A stretch of DNA of 64,000 nt from Amycolatopsis rubida (GTDB lineage Bacteria > Actinomycetota > Actinomycetes > Mycobacteriales > Pseudonocardiaceae). A model generated the notes under the pieces. That model was given only the letters and a program-made list of their open reading frames with translations. It did not search any database and was not told where the DNA came from. The first letter of the stretch is position 1. Every line of letters begins with the position of its first letter. Shown one piece after another: positions 57,542-64,000 of the stretch. The position numbers were made by a program, and so were the translations under genes. Where the stretch lies: contig NZ_FOWC01000002.1 in assembly GCF_900115345.1 (NCBI RefSeq), positions 310,001-374,000 of the forward strand, read 5' to 3'.

Positions 57542-59224
57542 TCAAGCAGCGGCAGCGGCCGGGGAAACGAAGCGATAGCCGAGCCCCTCGATCCCTTCGA
57601 CCACCTTCCGAAGGTCGCCGATGCCGAGAAACGGGTGATAGTAAAAACCGACGACGCTGTCGGTCACCACGCGATGGGTTTTCGCGTCGGCCAGGATGTC
57701 GTCGGCGGTGCGGGCGGCATGCTGGTTGAACTTGGCCGGAGCCACGTTCCCGACGTTCTCCGGCACCACGACAGTCCCGTATACGTCGCGGACCGGATAC
57801 GGGAAGAACTGGCCGTATACCTCGCGATAGGACACGTCGGTCCGTCCACATTGGCCGCCGTCGCACTGACCGGCGTAGTAACTGCCCCGGTCGTACCGCA
57901 TCGGGAAGACCCGGCCCGCCTCCTGATAGTCCACAACGGACCCGCCGTAATGCGGGAACTCGAACGCGTCCGGCCGCGGCAGCCCGACCCGGTCGAACTC
58001 GGCGAGCCCGGTCGCGACGCGACCGCGGAACCACTCCGGCGAATCCTCCGGGACCGGTCCGCTGAGGCGCACGTTGTCCCGGTGGTCGACCGTCGCACGA
58101 TAGAACTCGTAGTCCGCGGCGCTGGTCCCTGAGTACGGGTTGTCCGTCTCGTCGTACTGGTGACTGTAGCCGTGCATCACCAAGGTTCCGCCCCGCGCGA
58201 GCGCATCACGCAGTGCCGCAACGAGTTCCGGACTGTCCACCAGACGCGTGAACGTCGGCTTACCGCCATTCGCCGCACCACGCGGATCCGCGTAGTACGG
58301 GTACACCGCCAACGAGAACGGCACACCGCGCCCGCTGAGGTAGTCGGTGATCGCCCGGACTTCGGCAGGCGGCGTACGCGGACCGATGTCCTCGATCCGC
58401 ACGAGCGCACGTCGACGTGCCGGAGCCTCCGGCGCGAGCACGCCAAGGAGGATGTCCGCAGCCGCCAGATAACGATCGCCCGCGCTGACGTACGAATACG
58501 GCACTTCGGCGAGATAGGTGAAGGATCCACTGTGGACCGCCCACGGCGACACCACTCTCTCCGCAGACTTCGCCCGCGCCAGCACGTTCGCCTTTGGCGA
58601 GGTCACCCGCACTCCCACGACATCGACGCCGGCATTGGGGTCACGCCGCAGGTCAGTGTCCCGATAGGACACGGTCGTGACTTTGTCCTCCCGGAACGGA
58701 GCCCACGTCCAACCCCACTTTTCGGCGAGTGCGGGCGCGTGCTCGAACAACTGCCAGATGTTGCTGCCCATCCACACCACCGGCAGCCGGGTCCGGCTCA
58801 GGTCGTCCAGCAACGCGGGCGGGAGCTGCGCGTCGTAGACCGTGCCGACGTAGACGACCGCCTGGTACTCGTTCAGCTCGCCGCGGCGGTAGTCAGCCGC
58901 AGGCAGCATTCGCCAAGCAGTAGAACGGGAAACCAGGTTCGCCGTCTGAATCGCGTTGGCCTGCGCCTCCTCGGCGACCTGCGTCGCGGGCGGACTCGGC
59001 CGCAACCGCCGCCCGTCGTCGAAGAGCACCAACGTGCGCCGGTCGGCGCGCCCGCCGGGACCGGCCAGGCCGATTTTCGGCTGCCGCAGAACCGGGTCGA
59101 TCGGCGAGGCCGCTTCCGAACCGGAACCGTCGTCCGAGACCACCACGACGATCCCGCCCACCAAGCTCGCCACCGCGACGACCATGATCCCGAGCCGTAA
59201 CCACGCCGGGAACCGTTGGCTCAC
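57542..59224 (-). CDS. DUF2334 (polysaccharide deacetylase-like) exported or membrane-anchored protein
   Basis: 560 residues. An N-terminal hydrophobic segment (LRLGIMVVAVASLVGGIVVV) acts as signal anchor. The middle and C-terminal parts carry the DUF2334 pattern: ALVRIEDIGPRTPPAEVRAI, LVMHGYSHQYDET and FEFPHYGGS, which resemble the metal-binding Asp and His residues of polysaccharide deacetylases. It is probably an extracytoplasmic deacetylase acting on the polymer made by the neighbouring synthase, comparable to PgaB/IcaB. GTG start overlapping the epimerase stop (GTGA). Confidence 0.85.
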   Translation of the reverse strand: MSQRFPAWLRLGIMVVAVASLVGGIVVVVSDDGSGSEAASPIDPVLRQPKIGLAGPGGRADRRTLVLFDDGRRLRPSPPATQVAEEAQANAIQTANLVSRSTAWRMLPAADYRRGELNEYQAVVYVGTVYDAQLPPALLDDLSRTRLPVVWMGSNIWQLFEHAPALAEKWGWTWAPFREDKVTTVSYRDTDLRRDPNAGVDVVGVRVTSPKANVLARAKSAERVVSPWAVHSGSFTYLAEVPYSYVSAGDRYLAAADILLGVLAPEAPARRRALVRIEDIGPRTPPAEVRAITDYLSGRGVPFSLAVYPYYADPRGAANGGKPTFTRLVDSPELVAALRDALARGGTLVMHGYSHQYDETDNPYSGTSAADYEFYRATVDHRDNVRLSGPVPEDSPEWFRGRVATGLAEFDRVGLPRPDAFEFPHYGGSVVDYQEAGRVFPMRYDRGSYYAGQCDGGQCGRTDVSYREVYGQFFPYPVRDVYGTVVVPENVGNVAPAKFNQHAARTADDILADAKTHRVVTDSVVGFYYHPFLGIGDLRKVVEGIEGLGYRFVSPAAAAA

Positions 59225-60414
59225 TGCACGACCTCAGCCTGCTCCGGGACGAACGGTTCCGGCGCTTCAGCGGTCAGGCCGAGCAGCCAGGCCACCGCCT
59301 GCTCAGTGCGCTCCGCGGCCCGGCCGTCGCCGAACGGATTGGCGCGCGTGCTCATCGCCGCCCGCTGCGCCGGATCGGCCAACAGCCTCGACGCGGTGTC
59401 CACGATCAGCTCGGCATCCGTACCGACGAGTATCACACAACCGGCGTTGACTGCTTCCATCCGTTCCGTCGTGTCCCTCAGCACCAGCACCGGCACCTTG
59501 AATGTCGGCGCTTCCTCTTGAATACCACCGGAATCCGACAGCACGAGCGAACTCGCCGCGATCGCCGCCGCGGTCTGTTCATACGGCAACGCCGGGGTAA
59601 GCACCACGCGCGGGTGACCAGCCAGCGCCTCAAGCACTGCCTCTTGCACAGCCGGGTTCGGATGTACCGGCAGCAACACGCGAACGTCCGGATGCCGCGC
59701 CAGCAGAGTGTCCACAGCGGACAGAATGCGCGTCAGCGGCGCGCCCCACGACTCCCGGCGATGTGCAGTCACCAGAACCAACCGGCACTCGCCCCGCGTC
59801 GCCGACTCGACCACCTCGGAAACCGCACTGTCGGCAAAGGACACTCCCCGATCCGTGACCCGGGAAATCGCGTCCACCACAGTGTTTCCCGTGACCAGGA
59901 GAACGCTGTCGTCAATGCTCTCGGTACGCAGGTTCCGCGCGGCCGCCGGGGTCGGGGCCAGGTGCAGGCTCGCGGTCTGCGTGACCAGCCGCCGGTTCAG
60001 CTCCTCCGGGAACGGCGACCGCAGATCGAACGAGCGCAGCCCGGCTTCCAGGTGCACCACAGGAATCTTGCGCCAGAACGCGACCAGCGCACCGGCCACT
60101 GTGGACGTCGTGTCGCCCTGCACGAGCACCGCCGCGGGCGGGCGCTGCGCGGCGAGCGCGTCGAGACCGGTCACCAGCTGCGAGAACAACTCGGGCTGAC
60201 CGCCCTCGACCCGGTTCAGGGTGAGCCGCAGGTCCGGGGTCAGCGAGAACGCGGCGAGCACCTGATCGACCAGTTCGGGATGCTGCCCGGTCGCGACGAG
60301 CACCGGGTCCAGCCGTCCGGACCGGCGCATCTCCTGCACGACCGGCGCCATTTTGATGGCCTCCGGCCGGGTCCCGGCAATCAGCCAGACCACCGGTGCG
60401 TCACCCCGGGTCAT
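59221..60414 (-). CDS. wecB: UDP-N-acetylglucosamine 2-epimerase (non-hydrolysing)
   Basis: 397 residues. VWLIAGTRPEAIKMAPVV, LVQGDTTSTVAGAL, VVHLEAGLRSFD, PEELNRR, VTAHRRESWG and LSDSGGIQEEAPTF are the conserved segments of the WecB family. It interconverts UDP-GlcNAc and UDP-ManNAc. The ATG has GGAG 8 bases before it. It is first of a four-gene operon with deacetylase-like, small membrane and GT2 proteins, so it probably supplies a ManNAc-containing surface glycan. Confidence 0.93.
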   Translation of the reverse strand: MTRGDAPVVWLIAGTRPEAIKMAPVVQEMRRSGRLDPVLVATGQHPELVDQVLAAFSLTPDLRLTLNRVEGGQPELFSQLVTGLDALAAQRPPAAVLVQGDTTSTVAGALVAFWRKIPVVHLEAGLRSFDLRSPFPEELNRRLVTQTASLHLAPTPAAARNLRTESIDDSVLLVTGNTVVDAISRVTDRGVSFADSAVSEVVESATRGECRLVLVTAHRRESWGAPLTRILSAVDTLLARHPDVRVLLPVHPNPAVQEAVLEALAGHPRVVLTPALPYEQTAAAIAASSLVLSDSGGIQEEAPTFKVPVLVLRDTTERMEAVNAGCVILVGTDAELIVDTASRLLADPAQRAAMSTRANPFGDGRAAERTEQAVAWLLGLTAEAPEPFVPEQAEVVQ

Positions 60415-60783
60415 CACGGAACTCCATTTCAGCGAGAGCGGACGCGATCCGGGAAACAGTCCCTGGATCGCGCCGACCACGCTAATTGCGGCATCCGGAA
60501 TCGACCTCACCCGCGCGGGTCAAAATCACCGTCAGTAGTCGCCGTCACAAGTCGTCAAGAAGACACCAGAACACTGCTCACCTTGCTTCTAAGCATCTGC
60601 TTACTTAGCCGAACACGGTCGCACCAGACACGGCAAGCACACTCCGTAATCTTGCTGGATCGGTTAAGCAACCAGTCCCGGAAAAGGGCACCCGAGTCCT
60701 CGGATGCCCTTTTCTGTTCCGCGGTCAAACCGGCGGTATGCCCGACCCGCGATCCTGCTCACCTAGTGGTCCAGACCACCAGG
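60415..60783. other. Intergenic region with terminator
   Basis: 369 bp between the divergently placed epimerase start and the end of the AhpD-like gene. It is slightly lower in GC than its surroundings. I see no open frame with a ribosome site. It must hold the promoter of the glycan operon; the one clear structure is the hairpin at 60682-60713. Confidence 0.6.
60682..60713. terminator. Hairpin terminator behind the AhpD-like gene
   Basis: Arms AAAAGGGCACCCGAG and CTCGGATGCCCTTTT pair with one mismatch around a 2-base loop, giving a T run on either strand. It lies 71 bp downstream of the AhpD-like stop. Confidence 0.8.
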
Positions 60784-61269
60784 TCAGTGCTTCCCCGGAA
60801 CGTATTCACCGGGCACCATCCGCGTCGTGACCGCGAACCGGTTCCACGCGTTGATCACCGTGATCGTCGCGATCAGCTGAGCCAGCTCGGCCTCTTCGAA
60901 ATGCTCGGCGGCGCGGGCGAAGACGTCATCAGGCACGAAGCCGTCGGTGAGCACGGTGACCGCTTCGGTCAGCTCCAGCGCGGCGACCTCCTTCGCCGTG
61001 TAGAAGTGCTTCGACTCCTGCCAGGCGGAGAGCTGGATGACGCGCTCGCTCGTTTCGCCGGCGGCCAACGCGTCCTTCGAGTGCATGTCGATGCAGAAGG
61101 CGCAGTGGTTGATCTGCGAGGCTCGGATCAGCACCAGCTGCCGCAACGCCGGGTCGAGGCCGTGGCGGGTCGCGGCGTCGAGCCGGATCATCGCCTTGTA
61201 GGCCTCGGGCGCCAGTTCCGCCATCTTGAGGCGGGGCGGTGGCACCGGAAGTCGTTCTGTAGTCGTCAT
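60784..61269 (-). CDS. AhpD-like / carboxymuconolactone decarboxylase family protein
   Basis: 161 residues with the redox motif HCAFCIDMHSKDA near 65-77 (CxxC...H) of the AhpD-like peroxidase group. It probably reduces peroxides with thiol help; no specific substrate is evident. It starts 46 bp from the divergent MocR-type regulator, which presumably controls it. Confidence 0.9.
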   Translation of the reverse strand: MTTTERLPVPPPRLKMAELAPEAYKAMIRLDAATRHGLDPALRQLVLIRASQINHCAFCIDMHSKDALAAGETSERVIQLSAWQESKHFYTAKEVAALELTEAVTVLTDGFVPDDVFARAAEHFEEAELAQLIATITVINAWNRFAVTTRMVPGEYVPGKH

Positions 61270-61315
61270 AGCTTCGACCCTACGAGCGATTGGCACTCTG
61301 TTATGGTCCATTTCC

Positions 61316-62713
61316 GTGCGTGCGGAGTGGGCCAGTTCGCTGAGTGAAGACCTCCATCTCGACCTGCGCGGGCCTCGCCTGCGCGACGGTCTGATGGAGG
61401 CCCTGCGCGACGCCATCCGCACCGGACGACTGGCCCCAGGAGCGAAACTGCCGTCCAGCCGCACGCTCGGCACGGATCTCGGCATCGCCCGGAACACCGT
61501 GGCGCAAGCGTATGCGGAACTCGTCGCCGAAGGCTGGCTCACCGCTCGGCAAGGCGCCGCAACCCGGGTTGCCCCGCGCGCCGAGATCGCGCCCGCACCG
61601 ACTGTGCCGAAGCCCGCGTCGCGACACCGCATCGAGCACGATCTACGCCCCGGCCAACCCGACCTGTCCGCGTTTCCCCGCGCAGACTGGCTTAAAGCCG
61701 CGCGCCGCGCACTGGCCGACGCGCCAGACGACGCATTCGGCTACGGCGGTCCGTATGGCCGTCCAGAGCTACGCGAAGCCGTAGCCGCGTACCTCGCCCG
61801 TACGCGTGGCGTACGCGCGCACCCGGACCAGATCATGATCTGCACAGGTACGTCGCACAGTCTCATCGTGCTCGCCGAAGTACTGAAGCAACGTGAAACT
61901 CAAGCGGTCGCCGTAGAGTCGTACGGCCTGCAGGTACATCGCGCGCATCTCGCCAAGGTCGGCCTCGACACTCCGCAGTTGCCGGTGGACGCCGACGGTG
62001 CGATGGTCGAACGCCTCAACGACCTGCCCGGCGTCGGCGCGGTTCTGCTGACGCCGTCGCACCAGTTCCCCACTGGCGTCGCCCTGCATCCGGACCGCCG
62101 CGCCGCAGTGGTGGACTGGGCGCGCCGGACTGGCGGCCTGGTGCTGGAGGACGACTACGACGGCGAGTTCCGCTACGACCGCGGCCCGGTCGGCGCGATG
62201 CAGGGACTCGATCCGGAGCACGTGATTTACCTGGGCACCACAAGCAAAGCGCTCGCCCCGGGGCTGCGGCTGGGCTGGATGGCGCTGCCGCCGCGGATCG
62301 CCAGCGCCGCCGCTGAGATCAAGGGCGAACGCGACCCGTTCTCCGGCGTGCTCGACCAGCTCGCCATGGCCGAATTCATCACTTCGGGCAGCTACGACCG
62401 GCACATCCGGGCGATGCGGCTGCACTACCGCCGCCGACGCGACCAGCTCGTCGCGGCGCTGGCCGAGCAGGCACCAAACACCCGGGTGACCGGGCTGGCC
62501 GCCGGTTTGCAGGTACTGCTGAACGTCCCGTCCGGCGAGGAGGACGCGGTGGTGCAGGGGTCCGCATGGCAGGGGCTGGCCATGCACGGGCTCGGCGCGT
62601 TCCGCCACCCCGACGCGCCCGCGGACCGCGACGCGCTGGTGATCGGCTACAGCACCCCGTCGGCCAGCGCGTGGGCGGGCGCGCTGGCCGCGTTGTGCCG
62701 GGTGCTGCCTTAG
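61316..62713 (+). CDS. MocR/PdxR-type GntR regulator with aminotransferase domain
   Basis: 465 residues from a GTG start. The N-terminal GntR winged helix (RDGLMEALRDAIRTGRLAPG then AKLPSSRTLGTDLGIARNTV) is joined by a linker to a fold-type I aminotransferase-like domain with the PLP lysine in GTTSKALAPGLRLGWM. Such regulators sense PLP or amino compounds. A longer frame exists, but it would overlap the divergent AhpD-like gene; no clear ribosome site precedes the GTG, so a leaderless transcript is possible. Confidence 0.9.
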   Translation: MRAEWASSLSEDLHLDLRGPRLRDGLMEALRDAIRTGRLAPGAKLPSSRTLGTDLGIARNTVAQAYAELVAEGWLTARQGAATRVAPRAEIAPAPTVPKPASRHRIEHDLRPGQPDLSAFPRADWLKAARRALADAPDDAFGYGGPYGRPELREAVAAYLARTRGVRAHPDQIMICTGTSHSLIVLAEVLKQRETQAVAVESYGLQVHRAHLAKVGLDTPQLPVDADGAMVERLNDLPGVGAVLLTPSHQFPTGVALHPDRRAAVVDWARRTGGLVLEDDYDGEFRYDRGPVGAMQGLDPEHVIYLGTTSKALAPGLRLGWMALPPRIASAAAEIKGERDPFSGVLDQLAMAEFITSGSYDRHIRAMRLHYRRRRDQLVAALAEQAPNTRVTGLAAGLQVLLNVPSGEEDAVVQGSAWQGLAMHGLGAFRHPDAPADRDALVIGYSTPSASAWAGALAALCRVLP

Positions 62714-62714
62714 C

Positions 62715-62924
62715 TCACTCGACGCCGAGCATGACCTCGGTCGACTTCACCAGCGCGGTGACCGGCTTGCCGACTTCGAGTTCGAGTTCCTCGGCGGCGT
62801 CCTTGGTGATCGACGCGACGACGGACTGTCCGCCGTCGAGCTGAACTGTGACCACGGTCATGACCGCACCGGGCTGGACCGCGGACACGGTGCCGGTGAG
62901 CTGGTTGCGTGTGGACAGACGCAT
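62715..62924 (-). CDS. TOBE-domain (molybdate/molybdopterin-binding) protein
   Basis: 69 residues, one TOBE domain: MRLSTRNQLTGTVSAVQPGA, then VTVQLDGGQSVVASITKDAA and VTALVKSTEVMLGV. Free-standing members bind molybdate or tungstate as small oligomers. The ATG has GGAG before it. It converges with the MocR gene, one base apart; no other molybdenum gene is seen. Confidence 0.9.
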   Translation of the reverse strand: MRLSTRNQLTGTVSAVQPGAVMTVVTVQLDGGQSVVASITKDAAEELELEVGKPVTALVKSTEVMLGVE

Positions 62925-63153
62925 GGCTGGGAACTCCTTCGAAACTGGACAGAACACGGCCACAGTAAAGGGAAATATCCGGTTTCGCTGGCACCGTCCC
63001 TGGCGGTCCGCAGCAGGTGCGGAGGCAGTCACCCGACCGTGCCCGCAGGTGCTGCCCGCCTGCCGGGGGCGTGCCGATTCCGCGTTTTCACAAGTTTGCC
63101 GCGCCGCGGAGCGGGTAGCCGAAGTGCGAGGGGCACGAAAGGGAGGACCCGTC

Positions 63154-63330
63154 GTGAACGACAAAGCCGAGAACAAGGCCGAAGAACTCAAGGGTCGCGC
63201 CAAGGAAGCCGTGGGCAACGCCACGGACAACGAGCAATGGCAGGCCGAAGGCAAGGCGGAGCAGGGCAAGAGCAACCTGAAGCAGGCCGCCGAGAAGGTG
63301 AAGGACGCGTTCAAGAGCAGCAAGGACTGA
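63154..63330 (+). CDS. CsbD-like stress protein
   Basis: 58 residues, strongly charged: NDKAENKAEELKGRAKEAVG, NATDNEQWQAEGKAEQGKSN, then LKQAAEKVKDAF. This is the CsbD family pattern, small general-stress proteins of unknown action. The GTG start is preceded by GGGAGG, and a strong hairpin follows at 63343. Confidence 0.92.
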   Translation: MNDKAENKAEELKGRAKEAVGNATDNEQWQAEGKAEQGKSNLKQAAEKVKDAFKSSKD

Positions 63331-63342
63331 CGCGACGCCAGC

Positions 63343-63372
63343 GAAGCCCGGGGCATCCATGCCCCGGGCTTC
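63343..63372. terminator. Terminator behind the CsbD-like gene
   Basis: Perfect 14-bp arms GAAGCCCGGGGCAT and ATGCCCCGGGCTTC around CC, then TTCTTG. Confidence 0.85.
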
Positions 63373-63385
63373 TTCTTGCCCGCAA

Positions 63386-63422
63386 ACTTGCGTGACAGGC
63401 AAACTTTGCGCGATACGCAAGT
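63386..63422. promoter_or_regulatory. Likely TetR operator
   Basis: Nested inverted repeats: ACTTGCGT (63386) with ACGCAAGT (63415-63422), and TTGCG-CGATA-CGCAA at 63406-63420. They lie 20-56 bp before the TetR gene, as expected for autoregulation. Confidence 0.65.
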
Positions 63423-63441
63423 AACGCGCTACAGTGGCCCC

Positions 63442-64000
63442 ATGACCGAGCGACCGAGCCTGCGAGACCGCCGCCGCCAAGAGACCCGGGTCGACATCTC
63501 CTGGGCGGCAGTCCGGCTCACCGTCGAGCGCGGTCTGTCGAACGTGACAATCGAGGACATCGCCCGCGAAGCGGGTGTTTCGCCGCGCACCGTCAACAAC
63601 TACTTCTCCAGCAAAGCCGAAGCGATCGTCGCGCGGCACCAGGACCGGGCTCGCGGGATCGCTGATCACCTCCGCGCGCGCCCGGCGTCGGAGCCGCTGT
63701 GGACCGCGCTGCGGGAAGCGTCGCTAGCGCAGCTCGACGCCGACCGCGGCACCTCCCCCGGCGGCGGGAACGATCCGCAATGGACAGCCGGGGTCCAGGT
63801 CATGATCGCCGAACCCGCACTGGCGGGCGAATTCCTCAAAGCCAATGTCGCGGCCGAAGAAGCACTGGCCGAGGCGATCGCGGAACGCCTCGGCGCGGAC
63901 GTCCACGATCTCCGCGTCCAGCTCATCGCCACCACCGCGGGCGGCGTGCTGCGGGCAGTCATCCAGGAGTGGCTGCGCACCGCCCCGTCCGCGGACTTGA
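63442..64000 (+). CDS. TetR-family regulator (3' end outside the window)
   Basis: 186 residues visible; the frame is still open at the right edge, where the final TGA is out of frame. The N-terminal HTH is VERGLSNVTIEDIAREAGVS then PRTVNNYFSSKAEAIVARHQ. The ligand-binding part is helical and unassigned. The upstream inverted repeats suggest that it represses its own promoter; the regulated target may lie beyond the window. Confidence 0.9.
   Translation, partial: MTERPSLRDRRRQETRVDISWAAVRLTVERGLSNVTIEDIAREAGVSPRTVNNYFSSKAEAIVARHQDRARGIADHLRARPASEPLWTALREASLAQLDADRGTSPGGGNDPQWTAGVQVMIAEPALAGEFLKANVAAEEALAEAIAERLGADVHDLRVQLIATTAGGVLRAVIQEWLRTAPSADL

Noticed and set aside
60415-60783. tRNA or small RNA gene in the lower-GC gap
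   Set aside because: No cloverleaf arms or T-loop sequence found; only the terminator hairpin is evident.

Overview
The window is high-GC actinomycete DNA with dense, mostly overlapping genes. The gene families (DUF222-HNH element, large ATP-binding LuxR regulator, modular polyketide synthases) suggest a member of the Pseudonocardiaceae such as Amycolatopsis; that placement is inference. About 1-49 kb is most of a type I polyketide cluster for a glycosylated macrolactam built on a beta-amino acid starter, the logic known from vicenistatin. From about 49 kb to the right edge the genes look like ordinary chromosome.

Starter supply (33.9-42.4 kb): glutamate mutase (MutS/MutE type), a beta-amino acid:ACP ligase, a PLP decarboxylase, a second amino acid ligase, a free ACP, a stand-alone acyltransferase and a proline-iminopeptidase-like hydrolase match, in kind and number, the VinH/I, N, O, M, L, K, J set. 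They should make a 3-amino-2-methylpropionyl unit, cap it with an amino acid, load it on the synthase and later uncap it. The synthase at 16850-32632 fits: it begins with a bare loading ACP, then has three KS-AT-DH-KR-ACP modules with malonyl-type ATs, giving a triene. A second synthase gene runs off the left edge (1-3908).

Tailoring and sugar (4-11 kb and 42.6-45 kb): two P450 genes identical except for one silent base, two glycosyltransferase genes each overlapping a histidine kinase gene (only the second pair keeps its response regulator), a PIG-L deacetylase, a UDP-N-acetylhexosamine dehydrogenase and an epimerase/decarboxylase. The last three suggest a 2-amino-2-deoxy-pentose.

Regulation: a LAL-type LuxR protein, a 62-residue stand-alone LuxR DNA-binding domain, the two kinases and one response regulator. 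A repeated CCCCTAA element lies in front of nearly every cluster transcript.

Broken parts (14.3-16.9 kb): a DUF222-HNH gene with an SOS box, a decayed TetR gene and the relic start of a polyketide synthase gene lie directly after the large synthase. Together with the P450 duplication, the GT-kinase duplication and a copied operon promoter, they show that the cluster has been rearranged.

Right part: an acyl-CoA carboxylase beta/epsilon pair with a type II thioesterase (45.9-49.1 kb, possibly precursor supply), small hydrolase/GNAT/VOC genes, an Lrp regulator beside a branched-chain 2-oxoacid dehydrogenase operon (52.1-56.1 kb), a four-gene exopolysaccharide-like operon (56.1-60.4 kb), a MocR/AhpD-like pair, a TOBE protein, a CsbD-like protein and a TetR gene cut by the right edge.
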